From CAWDVH01 sp963805705 (lineage in GTDB: Bacteria > Actinomycetota > Actinomycetes > Streptosporangiales > Streptosporangiaceae), in NCBI GenBank assembly GCA_963805705.1, contig CAWDVH010000003.1, positions 1 to 64,000 on the forward strand: a DNA stretch of 64,000 bases, written 5' to 3'. Shown here in pieces: positions 9,601 to 17,431 of this stretch. How positions within the stretch are numbered: position 1 is the first letter of the stretch; each line of letters begins with the position of its first letter. The notes under the pieces were generated by a model that was not told the DNA's origin, ran no database searches, and saw nothing but the letters and a program-made list of their open reading frames with translations. Both the position numbers and the translations under genes were made by a program.

Positions 9601-10665
9601 ATCCGCGACCTGTTCGGCACCCGGCTGGAGCTGCGCCTGGGTGACCCGTACGAATCGGAGATCGACCGCAAGCTGGCCATGAACGTGCCCGCCGGCTCGC
9701 CGGGCCGCGGTATCACCAGGGACGGCCTGCACTTCCTGACGGCGCTGCCGCGCATCGACTCCCAGCCGGCCATCGAGAGCCTGGCCGACGGGATGCGCAA
9801 GCTGGTGGACACGATTGAGGTCGCCTGGCCGCAGCCGCGGGCGCCGCAGGTCCGGCTGCTGCCGGAGATCCTGCCCGCGCGCACGCTGCCAGGGCCAGCC
9901 GAGACGGGCACGCGAATCCCGTTTGGGATAGACGAGAGCACCCTGTCGCCGGTGCTCCTTGACTTCGGCAGCGATGCGCATTTCCTGGTGTTCGGTGACA
10001 CCGAGTGCGGCAAGTCCAACCTGCTGGGTCTCATCGCCGACAGCGTGGTGGCCCGGTACACCCCGGACGAGGCACGGCTCATCTTCATCGACTACCGCAG
10101 GTCATTGCTCGACAGCGCGGAGACGGAGCACAAGATCGGCTATGCCACGTCCTCAGCCGCGGCGGCCCCGCTGATCAGCGACGTCCGCGAGGCGCTGGCC
10201 AAACGGCTGCCGCCGCCCGACCTGACCTCGCAGCAGCTGCGCAGCCGGTCCTGGTGGCAGGGCTCTGACCTGTTCCTGGTGGTGGACGACTATGAGCTCG
10301 TGGCGGGCCCGTCCAATCCGCTGCTCCCGCTCGCCGACCTGGTGGCGCAGGCCCGCGACATCGGGCTGCACCTGATCCTGGCCAGGTCCGCGGGCGGTGC
10401 CGGAAGGGCGCTGTTCGACCCGCTGATCCAGCGCGTCCGCGAGATGGGCTCGCCCGGGCTGATCATGTCGGGGAGCAGGGACGAGGGCGCGCTGCTCGGT
10501 GGCGTCCGCCCGCAGGCACAGCCGGCCGGGCGCGGTATCTTCACCGAACGGCGGGCCGGGGAGCGACTAGTCCAGACCGCGCTGCTCGCTGAGGGCGACG
10601 CGCTGGACGGCGGACGGCGCGCCGCCAGCCCGGCGCTGCACGGCAGCGACAGCTCCCGGCCATGA
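6631..10665 (+). CDS. eccC: ESX motor ATPase EccC (EccCa-EccCb fusion)
   Basis: 1344 residues. EccC is the FtsK/SpoIIIE-type motor that recognises WXG100 substrates and drives export. Two membrane helices lie near residues 45-90, after the conserved opening with LPTGEILLEPPPEIPE. Three P-loop domains follow: GATGSGKS with Lys489 and a Walker B ending VVIDEF; GGPRSGKS with Lys843 and FLVVDGW; GDTECGKS with Lys1128 and FLVVDDY. In the family the first domain is the main ATPase and the later ones bind substrate and regulate; the weaker second and third Walker B motifs fit this. The start is TTG with AAAGG nine bases before; the sequence STVIVRR matches EccC N-termini. It converges on mycP with 21 bases between. 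Confidence 0.95.
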   Translation: MSTVIVRRAEQGDPPELPTGEILLEPPPEIPEVSEGSFQQTLMYLPMLAMTVGMVSMIAGPSSGAIQYVGGGAMALGMGGMMVGQVGRGKGERKIKLNGQRRDYLRYIGQVRGKARRIAAAQREALEWVSPDPRALSSILIDPGLRRLWERRPSSADFGNVRIGLGTHRLAVRLVPPDTKPVEDLDPLCAGALRRFVRAYGSVPALPVGISLRSFARIAPAGEPEAVYGMLRAMIMQLAVFHSPDDLRISVCASRDRMRWWQWIKWLPHNMHPTQADAAGPVRMMAPSLPQLEAMLGSDLVGRPRFSAGKSAVALPFHLVIVDGGQGLPESQLGSDGIDGAVVIDLTPPAAGAPGSATLRLHVTAGSTEMLSRDRAGADVRTALGVPDAMSLPEADALARQLAPLRPGVGGPADDPLAADTTLTSLLGVGNPLALDLPGLWRLRSPRSRLRVPIGSDSDGQPVELDIKESAQGGMGPHGLVIGATGSGKSELLRTLVLGLALTHPSEVLNFVLVDFKGGATFLGLDALTHVSAVITNLADELPLVDRMRDALHGELVRRQELLRTAGNYSSLRDYQKAREDGAALPPVPTLFVVIDEFSELLSARAEFADLFVMIGRLGRSLGVHLLLASQRLEEGKLRGLDTHLSYRIGLRTFSAAESRVVLGAPDAYELPPQPGNGYLKFDTEGMTRFKAAYVSGPAVLGAAAPRQRRARHMVVPFGPGYIRPEPAAQEAAPDARPQDTRPEAADSLLDVVVRQLAGHGPAAHQIWLPPLDAPPTLDQLLPPLTITKQYGCTAQDGKMRGELRAVTGIVDRPFDQRRDPMWVDLSAAAGHAAVVGGPRSGKSTMLRTLICSLALLHTPQEAQFYCLDFGGGSLSGLARLPHIGGVASRLEANAARRTVAEVQGLLARREREFTDQGIESIAAYRRMRASGEIEGDGYGDVFLVVDGWLTLRQEFEQLDEAITAIAARGLGYGVHVLAATGKWSEFRPAIRDLFGTRLELRLGDPYESEIDRKLAMNVPAGSPGRGITRDGLHFLTALPRIDSQPAIESLADGMRKLVDTIEVAWPQPRAPQVRLLPEILPARTLPGPAETGTRIPFGIDESTLSPVLLDFGSDAHFLVFGDTECGKSNLLGLIADSVVARYTPDEARLIFIDYRRSLLDSAETEHKIGYATSSAAAAPLISDVREALAKRLPPPDLTSQQLRSRSWWQGSDLFLVVDDYELVAGPSNPLLPLADLVAQARDIGLHLILARSAGGAGRALFDPLIQRVREMGSPGLIMSGSRDEGALLGGVRPQAQPAGRGIFTERRAGERLVQTALLAEGDALDGGRRAASPALHGSDSSRP

Positions 10666-10686
10666 CTGGCGGTCCATGACTGCGGG

Positions 10687-12018
10687 CTAGGACCAGAAAT
10701 CCTCGGCAGCTCCGCCGTCAGCCTCGGCGGGGATCTGCATCCGGCCCGCTCGCCAGCGCCGCCGGCGGCCCTGCCGGACGACCACCGCGCCCAGCGCGAC
10801 CAGGAGAGCCGCGCCGAGCAAGCCGGCCGTCGCGGTCAGCGCGGCCGTGCGGGGCGCCTGGTCAGGAACCGGCCGCCTGGCCACGGCGATGGGCGCGGGC
10901 GTGGCCGACGGTGACGCGCCCGGAGCGTGATTCGGCAGGATCGCGGTGACCGCCTGCAGCGGGTTGACCAGGCCGGCGCCGGTACCGGGGCCCGCGGCCC
11001 CGTCCGCGGTGTTCTCGATCCTGCGGATAACCCTGGCCGCGCTCAGCCGCGGATAGCGGGAGCGCACCAGCGCGGCGACGCCGGACACGAACGCCGTGGC
11101 GAAGCTCGTCCCGTTGAGCTGGCTCTGGTAGCCACCCGGCCAGGCACTGGTGATGTCCACACCGGGCGCGGTGACGGCCACGTGCGAGCGCTGATCGGAG
11201 AACGGGGCGAGTCCGCCGCCGCTGGCCACGGCGCCGACCGACAGCACGCCGTGGTAGCTCGCCGGGTAGAACGGCCCCCGGCCGCCGGTTCCGTCGTTGC
11301 CGTCTGCGTCGTTGCCACCGGCGGCCACGATGATCGCGCCCAGGCTCTGGGCGTATTCCACCGCCGAGCGCAGGTCAGCGGTGTCGGCCGTGGTCACCGA
11401 TACGTTAATGACGCCCGCGCCGCGGAAGGCAGCGTCGCGGATGCCCTGGGCCAGGGTGATGGACTTGCCGACGTCGGCGTTGTTCACCTTGACCGACAGG
11501 ATCCTCGCTGCGGGGGCCACGCCCGCGAAGGGCACACCGCGCGCCTGGATGTCGCTGGCCGCGATGATTGCCGCCACCGCCGTGCCGTGGCCCACGCAGT
11601 CCTGCTCCCCCGTTCCGGTCAGATCGATGGCGGTGACCCGGCCCGCCAGCTGAGGACTGTAGTCCACGCCGCTGTCGACCACGGCGACCGTGACGCCACG
11701 GCCCTGCGTCAGGTCCCAGGCGCTGGTGAAGTCCAGGGCCCGTTGCGCCCAGGGCACGCTGGTGACATGCCGGATACCGGCGATCTGCGGGCAGTTTGCC
11801 GATGGCCCCGGCAACGCCGCAGCCGGTACCGGTACCGGCGGCGGCCCCTGGCGCTTCTTGGGGGGCGCGGGCTGGTGCGTGGGCGACGGCTTGGGCTTGG
11901 CTGACTGGCGTACGGAGAGCGCAGGCGACGGCGCCGCCAGCGCGCGGCCGCCCGTCGCCGGCACCTGGATGGCCGCGATGCAGGCCGCGGCCAGCAGTGT
12001 GACGGCGATCCGACTCAT
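10687..12018 (-). CDS. mycP: Mycosin, membrane-anchored subtilisin-like protease of ESX
   Basis: 443 residues. Signal peptide at residues 1-29, then a Pro-rich stretch (~40-70), then an S8 peptidase domain with Asp115 (VVDSGVD), His144 (VGHGTAVAA) and Ser305 (NGTSFATAF), and oxyanion Asn236 (AAGGNDADG). A hydrophobic helix near residues 392-415 and a basic cytoplasmic tail (RQGRRRRW) anchor it. Mycosins stabilise the ESX membrane complex and cut some substrates. It converges on eccC. The Pro-rich propeptide-like segment is longer than average. All catalytic residues are present. Confidence 0.94.
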   Translation of the reverse strand: MSRIAVTLLAAACIAAIQVPATGGRALAAPSPALSVRQSAKPKPSPTHQPAPPKKRQGPPPVPVPAAALPGPSANCPQIAGIRHVTSVPWAQRALDFTSAWDLTQGRGVTVAVVDSGVDYSPQLAGRVTAIDLTGTGEQDCVGHGTAVAAIIAASDIQARGVPFAGVAPAARILSVKVNNADVGKSITLAQGIRDAAFRGAGVINVSVTTADTADLRSAVEYAQSLGAIIVAAGGNDADGNDGTGGRGPFYPASYHGVLSVGAVASGGGLAPFSDQRSHVAVTAPGVDITSAWPGGYQSQLNGTSFATAFVSGVAALVRSRYPRLSAARVIRRIENTADGAAGPGTGAGLVNPLQAVTAILPNHAPGASPSATPAPIAVARRPVPDQAPRTAALTATAGLLGAALLVALGAVVVRQGRRRRWRAGRMQIPAEADGGAAEDFWS

Positions 12019-12159
12019 TTCCGCCGCCTCCGTAGAGCAGGTCTGCCAGAACCCCGGGACGCAGACAGGGTACCGGCCAGAGCGGAATTACGCGGGCGGT
12101 CCGCGACGCTGCAGGCCAGTCGATCTGATGGCGGGGGCCCGGGCTAGCCGGGGACCGGC

Positions 12160-12206
12160 TGATGGCGGGACCCGGCTGACGGCGGGACCTGGCTGACGGC
12201 GGGCGG
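12160..12206. repeat. Imperfect ~17-bp tandem repeat downstream of murB
   Basis: About three copies of a unit reading GCTGACGGCGGGACCTG run from 12160 up to the murB stop codon. Its copies differ by one or two bases. It lies in the gap between mycP and murB, which otherwise shows no gene. Confidence 0.7.
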
Positions 12207-12207
12207 G

Positions 12208-13347
12208 TCAGATCGACACGCCGACCAGCACTGGCTCGTTGGCCAGCCGGACGCCGAACGCCGAGTCCACCCCGGCGATGATCTGCCTGGCCAGCGCGAT
12301 CAGGTCGGCGGTGCTCGCCCCGCCGGGGTTGGTCAGCGCCAGCGTGTGCTTGGACGAGATCCGCGCGACCGAGCCGCCGACGTACCCCTTGGGGAACCCC
12401 GCCTGCTCGATCAGCCACCCAGCCGGGACCTTCACCTGGCCCGCCTCCCCCGCGAAATGCGGCACGCTGGACCGCGGCCCGATTCGGGCCTCGGCGCGCC
12501 GCTCAAGCTCGGCGAACTGCTGGCCGTCCAGCACCGGGTTGGTGAAGAATGACCCGGCGCTGCGGGTGTCCGGGTCCGCCGGATCCAGCACCATCCCCTT
12601 GCCGCGGCGCAGCCCGAGCACGGCGTCCCGGACCTCGGCCAGCGGTGCCCGCTCCCCCGCGCGCAGACCCAGCCGGGCGGCTAGCTCGCCGTAGCAGACA
12701 GGCGCCGACTGACGGGCCCGCGCCAGCCGGAAGGTGACGCCGAGCACTACGAACCTGCCCGTCGGGGAGACCGCAGCCGCGGCGGTCGGTGCCGGGGCCG
12801 CGGCCGTCGCGGCGGCTGGCCCGGCGGCGGTGCGCTTGAAGGCGCTCGTCCGGTACCCGAAGCCGCACTCGGCGTTGCTGAGTTCGATGATCGTGTCGCG
12901 CCGCCGGTCATAGGCGCGGACGGCCTGGATCGTCTCGGCGACCTCCTGGCCGTAGGCCCCCACGTTCTGAATCGGCGTCGCGCCGGCCAGGCCGGGGATG
13001 CCGGACAGGGATTCGAGCCCGGACAGTCCCTCGGCGATGCACCGCTGGACGAGCGGGTCCCAGTCCTCGCCGGCCGCGACCGTCAGCAGCACGCAGTCGC
13101 CATCTCGGGCGGCCGCAACGCCCTGGCTGGCCAGGTGAATCACGGTGCCGCCGAAGCCCTCGTCCGCGACGACCAGGTTGCTGCCCCGGCCGAGAATGAG
13201 CACCGGGGCGTCCTTCAGGTCGGCCTCGCGGACCGCGGTGACGACCTGCTCGTCGTCGGCTGCCTCGATGAAGCGGCCAGCCGGACCGCCCAGGCCCAGT
13301 GTCGTGTACCCGGACAGGAGCACCCGCTCGCTGACCCTCGGCATCAT
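12208..13347 (-). CDS. murB: UDP-N-acetylenolpyruvoylglucosamine reductase MurB
   Basis: 379 residues. It reduces UDP-GlcNAc-enolpyruvate to UDP-MurNAc with NADPH and FAD in the cytoplasm, the second committed step of peptidoglycan synthesis. FAD-binding motifs are visible: TTLGLGGPAGRF, LGRGSNLVVADEGF, SGIPGLAGATPIQNVGAYGQE. FGYRTSAFK is the tyrosine-loop motif of type I MurB. SAGSFFTNP contains the catalytic serine, and the C-terminal domain has KVPAGWLIEQAGFPKG. An Ala-rich insert (TAAGPAAATAAAPAP) after SAFK is a local expansion. ATG 13347 is preceded by GGGAG; the frame stays open further upstream but without family similarity. Confidence 0.95.
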   Translation of the reverse strand: MMPRVSERVLLSGYTTLGLGGPAGRFIEAADDEQVVTAVREADLKDAPVLILGRGSNLVVADEGFGGTVIHLASQGVAAARDGDCVLLTVAAGEDWDPLVQRCIAEGLSGLESLSGIPGLAGATPIQNVGAYGQEVAETIQAVRAYDRRRDTIIELSNAECGFGYRTSAFKRTAAGPAAATAAAPAPTAAAAVSPTGRFVVLGVTFRLARARQSAPVCYGELAARLGLRAGERAPLAEVRDAVLGLRRGKGMVLDPADPDTRSAGSFFTNPVLDGQQFAELERRAEARIGPRSSVPHFAGEAGQVKVPAGWLIEQAGFPKGYVGGSVARISSKHTLALTNPGGASTADLIALARQIIAGVDSAFGVRLANEPVLVGVSI

Positions 13348-13504
13348 GTCCCGTTCTCCCGTTTCTGACGGACATGGCGGTACCGGTTGAGCCCGGTCTG
13401 GCGACCTCCGCCCGGTGCCTCGGTCCCTCATCCTTGATCCCGGAGGATCTTGGGGCCGAGGGTGCTGTCTTAACTCTGCAGGCGGAGTGATGCTGGCGGA
13501 CATT

Positions 13505-14134
13505 CTATGAGGCCTGGATTGGTGCCAGGTCGAGCACGTACCAGGCCATGATCGTAGAGTCGCGGTCATCGTCCCGCCGGCTCATTTTTTCGATCTCGAA
13601 TGTGCGCAGCACCTGGCCCGAGTGGCCGGCCAGAACCCGTCCTGGACCGTCAGGGACGTCATCGATCTGCCTGTGCTCGATCTTCAGACGGCGCACGTAC
13701 CAGTCGCTGCGCAGATCGGGCAGCCCGAATGCATCCCACTCGTAGTCGGCCACCACGCTGAGCATGCATTGCGCGGTAACGCGCGAACCGGCAGCGACCA
13801 CGGACGCGCGCCCTGCAGTCCGGGCAATGAACGCCAGATCACCGGTGGTGATCACGAACTCCGAGCCGGCATGCCCATGCGCAGGTCCCTCGCCGGAGTA
13901 CACATCCCTGGCCGGCCCGGCCCATCCGGTGAGTTCATACAAATGACCGCCAGGCCACAGGCCGCCGCCGTGATCCGCCAGTTCCGTGATGCCATCCACC
14001 AGTGTCCCCGGCGGGCCCACGCTGAGGCAGCCGGCCCGCAGCCCGACGCCGGGCAGACACGAGCCGCGACCAAGTTCAGGAGCACCATCCTGAACGATCC
14101 AGGTCTCCATGTACACCCACATGATGAACATCAT
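13505..14134 (-). CDS. Hypothetical protein
   Basis: About 209 residues if it starts at ATG 14134; other in-frame starts (14176, 14122, 14110) are possible and none has a strong ribosome site. No signal peptide or membrane segment follows the first ~10 residues. The sequence has a soluble, mixed alpha/beta look, with a run of Trp/Tyr/Asp-rich strands near the end (SDWYVRRLKIEHRQ, TIMAWYVLDLAP). Third codon positions are GC-rich, which supports real coding. It lies in the extra segment between murB and the MaoC genes. I do not recognise the family. Confidence 0.55.
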   Translation of the reverse strand: MMFIMWVYMETWIVQDGAPELGRGSCLPGVGLRAGCLSVGPPGTLVDGITELADHGGGLWPGGHLYELTGWAGPARDVYSGEGPAHGHAGSEFVITTGDLAFIARTAGRASVVAAGSRVTAQCMLSVVADYEWDAFGLPDLRSDWYVRRLKIEHRQIDDVPDGPGRVLAGHSGQVLRTFEIEKMSRRDDDRDSTIMAWYVLDLAPIQAS

Positions 14135-14295
14135 CCCCGCTGTGCTGCCCGGCCTGTCCCTTCGCGCCACGCTCACTGCGGCATAGCCCTGCGCGGCCAG
14201 CGCCGGAAGCGGACGGTGTAGCTACGCAGGCCGCGCAGTAGGGGCCTGGGCCGCGGACTTGCCCGACGGCACGAAAGGCCGGCAGAATCGATGGC

Positions 14296-14679
14296 GTGAG
14301 CGTGCAACTGAACCACACCATCGTCTCCTGCCGCGACCAGCAGCGGTCAGCCGGGTTCCTGACCGGGATCCTCGGCTTGCCGGCGGCTACCCGCTTCGGG
14401 CACTTCCTGGTGGTAACGGCCGACAACGGCGTCTCGCTGGATTTCGCCGAGACAAGCCGGGATATCGCGTCCCAGCATTATGCGTTCCTGGTGGGCGAGG
14501 ACGAGTTCGATGCCGCGTTCGGCCGCATCCGTGAGCAGAACCTGCCCTACTGGGCAGATCCTAGCCAGGCCCAGCGCGGGGCGATCAGCCAGCGTGATGG
14601 CGGCCGCGGCTTGTACTTCGAGGACCCCGATGGCCACCTGCTGGAGATCATTACCCGGCCGTACGGCAGCGGCACTTAG
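14296..14679 (+). CDS. VOC (glyoxalase-fold) family protein
   Basis: 127 residues. One vicinal-oxygen-chelate domain built of two beta-alpha-beta-beta-beta modules: SVQLNHTIVSCRDQQRSAGF at the start and GRGLYFEDPDGHLLEIITRP at the end. The first-strand His (LNH) and the late Glu (LLEI) correspond to two usual metal ligands of the fold. The family includes glyoxalases, extradiol dioxygenases and resistance proteins; nothing here decides between them. GTG start; a second GTG lies two codons later. It stands alone on the plus strand between minus-strand genes. Confidence 0.82.
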   Translation: MSVQLNHTIVSCRDQQRSAGFLTGILGLPAATRFGHFLVVTADNGVSLDFAETSRDIASQHYAFLVGEDEFDAAFGRIREQNLPYWADPSQAQRGAISQRDGGRGLYFEDPDGHLLEIITRPYGSGT

Positions 14680-14841
14680 CCGCTAGGCCAGCCGGGCCGT
14701 CTGAAGCCCACGGGGCCTGTCGGCAACGCCGCTAGGCCGGAGCACTTGCCGCTCGGCAGAACAGATGCCGCGCCGGTTCTCGTCATGAACCAGCCACAGG
14801 TCAGATGCGCAGCGGGGTTACGTTACTGCGCACTTTATGCA

Positions 14842-15489
14842 TTAGTGGACTGGCAGGATTTGCGACCATACTATTGCTCTGGCGGGAATCGGCATGTTGC
14901 TCTGCACCTGACGGCCAGATACTATCATGAATGCGTCTCTTCCCTCGGAGGTAAGTATGCAGACTTTCTCAAGGCCACCCGTTTGCTGTATATCTGTTAG
15001 GTCAACAACAGGGGCTGTCTGACCGTCGCTTTCCTCCAGAGCGTGGCAATCTGCCTGGCTTGGGAGATTAGTCTTATGCCAGATTGCCACTTCTTTCGTG
15101 TATTGAAAATTTAGGCCTTCTGGAGTACCGTCGGTGACCTCAATTGATCCGGTGGTAAGGTTACCGGCCTCTGGCGGATTGCGGTCTAGATCGATTCCGC
15201 TTGTAGAGATTGTGAAATTTCCTCTACTAAGGGCAGGCCCGCCTGGCAGTGCCGTTCCATCACTTGCTGTCTGAGGAGTTGCAGAGTTTCCAGTGGAGGA
15301 CGTGTTCGATGTCTCTACCGATGGACCGCCCAGAATGCGTATGACCGGTGCGCTGTGCGCCGTGATCAGCGCGGCTGCAATGGCCGTGGTCGCCGACGCC
15401 ACAATGGCTACGATAGCAACTCTCCTATTTAGCCTACTTTCTCTTATGTCTGGGCTTACGCCTCGCCGCCTTCCATTATTTGTCGGCAT
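14842..15489 (-). CDS. Membrane-anchored hypothetical protein in an AT-richer island
   Basis: 215 residues: a basic N-terminus with RRRG and NRR, one membrane helix at ~23-45 (VAIVAIVASATTAIAAALIT), a Ser/Thr-rich linker, and an extracytoplasmic domain of ~130 residues with two Cys (QADCHALEE, EKVCILTSE) that may form a disulfide. The gene and its flanks (about 14,750-15,700) are clearly richer in A/T than their neighbours, and codon use is less GC-biased, which suggests horizontal acquisition. Family not recognised. The anchored sensor-like layout resembles small extracytoplasmic proteins beside regulators, but no partner is next to it. Confidence 0.68.
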   Translation of the reverse strand: MPTNNGRRRGVSPDIRESRLNRRVAIVAIVASATTAIAAALITAHSAPVIRILGGPSVETSNTSSTGNSATPQTASDGTALPGGPALSRGNFTISTSGIDLDRNPPEAGNLTTGSIEVTDGTPEGLNFQYTKEVAIWHKTNLPSQADCHALEESDGQTAPVVDLTDIQQTGGLEKVCILTSEGRDAFMIVSGRQVQSNMPIPARAIVWSQILPVH

Positions 15490-15784
15490 GCTGACCCCCT
15501 CGGAGAGCTTTCGCTATGGCTTCATATTCGTACGGCCATGGCAGAGTATCAGCGTCCTTGGGCATCCATCTTGGGAATGGCCAGGTTCTCATGCCTGCGC
15601 CGGCTGGCGGTCACAGCCGTACGGAGGGACCTGGCGCAGGGCTGAGGGCAGGTGGGGTTTCATAGCCTGGGTGTCGGCTATTTCGGATTTGGGATAACGC
15701 CGCAGGGTCCAACATCCTCTGGGATCTCAAGGAAACGGCCAGGATCGCCGGGCCGGGAAACCGGGATCGCCGGTGCGCTGTCGC

Positions 15785-16213
15785 TCAGGGCAGCTGCACG
15801 ACCGCGCGGGCGCGAGTGAGGACCTTGGTATCGGATGACACGGCGGTGAGCGCCAGCACGACGCGATTGCCATCCAGCTTCTCCTCGACCTTGCCGCTGA
15901 CTTCGATCGTCGCGCCCTTATCGTCGTCGGGGACGACCACCATCGACGAGAACCGGACGCCGAAGTCGACCACGGCCGCACCGGGGCCCGCCCAGTCGGT
16001 CACGTAGCGACCGGCCTGGGCCATCGTGAACATGCCGTGCGCAATCACGTTCGGCAGGCCGACCGAGGTGGCGATCCGCTCGTTCCAGTGGATCACGTTG
16101 AAGTCGCCCGATGCGCCGCAGTACTTGACCAGGCTGAGCCGCGTCGCCTGGTAGCTGGTCGGTGCCAGCTCGGCCCCGGCCTCAACCTGGTCGTACCTGA
16201 CCTGCTCGCTCAT
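15785..16213 (-). CDS. MaoC-family hot-dog dehydratase, HadB-like
   Basis: 142 residues forming a single hot-dog domain. SGDFNVIHWNERIA contains the Asp and His of the hydratase-2 active site (D-x-x-x-x-H), and LPNVIAHGMFTMA is the conserved follow-up helix. Family members hydrate or dehydrate (R)-3-hydroxyacyl-thioesters; the mycobacterial HadB homologue is the catalytic half of a FAS-II dehydratase. It starts 34 bases after the HadA-like gene, so the two probably form a heterodimer. Whether the organism makes mycolic-type lipids cannot be told; many actinomycetes without mycolates keep this pair beside rpmG and murB. Confidence 0.88.
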   Translation of the reverse strand: MSEQVRYDQVEAGAELAPTSYQATRLSLVKYCGASGDFNVIHWNERIATSVGLPNVIAHGMFTMAQAGRYVTDWAGPGAAVVDFGVRFSSMVVVPDDDKGATIEVSGKVEEKLDGNRVVLALTAVSSDTKVLTRARAVVQLP

Positions 16214-16247
16214 GGCCGCATCCCGTCCTGGTCGCCTGGGCCGCGGA

Positions 16248-16697
16248 TTAGGCGGCGCCGCCTCGCTCTACGAGCGTCGAGTGCGCGGTGCACACATGCT
16301 CGCCCTCGGCGGTGCGGATCTGGGTCTGGGTGGTCATCATGACGTTGCGGCCGGCGTCCCGGATATCGGAGATGGTCACGTCCGCGGTGAGCACGTCGCC
16401 GGCCACGATCTGCCGGGAGTACTCGAAACGCTGCTGCCCGTGCACCACCATCGCGTAGTTCAGGCCGAGGCCGGGGTCGGCGATCGCGCGGGCACTGCTG
16501 GCCATGCTGATCACGATGGCGAAGGTCGGCGGCGCGATCACGTCGGCGTACCCGGCGGCCTGAGCCGCGCTCCGGTCCCGGTAGACCGGATTGGGATCGC
16601 CGATCGCATCGGCAAAATCAGCGATCTTGACGCGGCTCACCTCGTAAGGCTCGCTAGCGGGATACGTCCGGCCGAGATACTCGTGGTTTATGGCCAT
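16248..16697 (-). CDS. FAS1-like/MaoC N-terminal hot-dog protein, HadA-like
   Basis: 149 residues. Typical HadA-type start MAINHEYLGRTYPASEPYEV, then IGDPNPVYRDRSAAQAAGY and the motif VIAPPTFAIVIS. It belongs to the hot-dog proteins that lack the full catalytic pair and instead shape the acyl-chain channel of the dimer with HadB. GGGAG lies four bases before the ATG. It is downstream of rpmG, separated by a strong GC hairpin, and upstream of the HadB-like gene. Confidence 0.88.
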   Translation of the reverse strand: MAINHEYLGRTYPASEPYEVSRVKIADFADAIGDPNPVYRDRSAAQAAGYADVIAPPTFAIVISMASSARAIADPGLGLNYAMVVHGQQRFEYSRQIVAGDVLTADVTISDIRDAGRNVMMTTQTQIRTAEGEHVCTAHSTLVERGGAA

Positions 16698-16761
16698 GCG
16701 TCTCCCGCCCTCGCAGCGACAACTTCCCTACGCCGGACGCCTCGCGGCCGCCCGGATGACC

Positions 16762-16786
16762 CCGCGCGCCACGGTGCGGCGCGCGG
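16762..16786 (-). terminator. GC-rich hairpin between rpmG and the HadA-like gene
   Basis: A perfect 9-bp stem CCGCGCGCC / GGCGCGCGG with a 7-base loop (ACGGTGC) lies 10 bases after the rpmG stop. There is no T-run, as is usual for actinomycete hairpins. It could end or attenuate the rpmG transcript, or simply stabilise its 3' end. Confidence 0.5.
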
Positions 16787-16796
16787 ACTGCCAGCT

Positions 16797-16961
16797 CTAG
16801 CGCGTCTCGCGATGCGGCTGGTGCTTGCGGCAGTTGGGGCAGTACTTGGCCAGTTCCATCCGGTCAGGGTCGTTGCGCCGGTTCTTCTTGGTGATGTAGT
16901 TGCGGTGCTTGCACTCCTGACAGGCCAGAGTGATCTTCGGCCTGACGTCTGTCGCAGCCAC
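16797..16961 (-). CDS. rpmG: 50S ribosomal protein L33
   Basis: 54 residues from GTG 16961. The translation opens MAATDVRPKITLACQEC and continues with KHRNYITKKNRRNDPDR and KYCPNCRKHQPHRETR, a full L33. Two C-x-x-C pairs (CQEC and CPNC) show the zinc-binding form. AAGG lies about nine bases before the start. Many actinomycetes carry a second, cysteine-free L33 for zinc starvation; none is visible here. It sits just downstream of tRNA-Met, as in many actinomycetes. Confidence 0.96.
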   Translation of the reverse strand: MAATDVRPKITLACQECKHRNYITKKNRRNDPDRMELAKYCPNCRKHQPHRETR

Positions 16962-17155
16962 TATGGAGTGCCTTTCTTCCGTACGGACATTTCTTCAGCA
17001 GCGGCAGGGGCTGTCGCCATGGAAGGCTATCGCCCTGGCTCGCGGCTATGTGAGCGCGCCGGGCACCTGAGGATATTCCCGCGGACTGCGTCCGCGCGAA
17101 CCCTCCAGGCCGACGCCCCGCGCAGGGCCGCCGTACCTGGATGCCGGCGAGTTCG

Positions 17156-17229
17156 TAGCGGAGGCCGGACTTGAACCGGCGACACAGCGATTATGAGCCG
17201 CTTGCTCTGCCTGACTGAGCTACTCCGCC
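17156..17229 (-). tRNA. tRNA-Met (anticodon CAT)
   Basis: 74 bases read on the minus strand. The acceptor stem GGCGGAG pairs with CTCCGCT (G-U at the first pair), then discriminator A; no CCA is encoded. The D arm has GCTC/GAGC, the anticodon stem-loop reads AGCGG-CTCATAA-TCGCT with CAT at 17193-17195, and the T arm GCCGG-TTCAAGT-CCGGC is perfect. It lacks the three G-C pairs of the initiator anticodon stem, so it is the elongator type. A tRNA-Ile with modified CAT is less likely given the context upstream of rpmG. Confidence 0.93.
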
Positions 17230-17431
17230 CTGAGCTACCTCGACTTATTCTGGCGCCTGACCCGCCCGCCGTCCGGACTCCGGGACGGGCGCATCGGCGC
17301 CAACCCCGGCTGTAGCGCCGGAGCGCACATAGCTTACAGGGATTCCGCCGTGCGCGGCCTGCGGGCAGGCACGACGCGGTGCGCGGGCGCACGGCGGTGC
17401 GCTGTCGCACGGGCGGTGCGCTGACGCAGCA

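Noticed and set aside
8038..9981. Long minus-strand open frame opposite eccC
   Set aside because: No domain is visible, and eccC on the other strand has three intact P-loop domains.
14746..15000. Small plus-strand frame of 84 codons
   Set aside because: It overlaps the end of the anchored hypothetical on the other strand, and has no ribosome site or recognisable domain.
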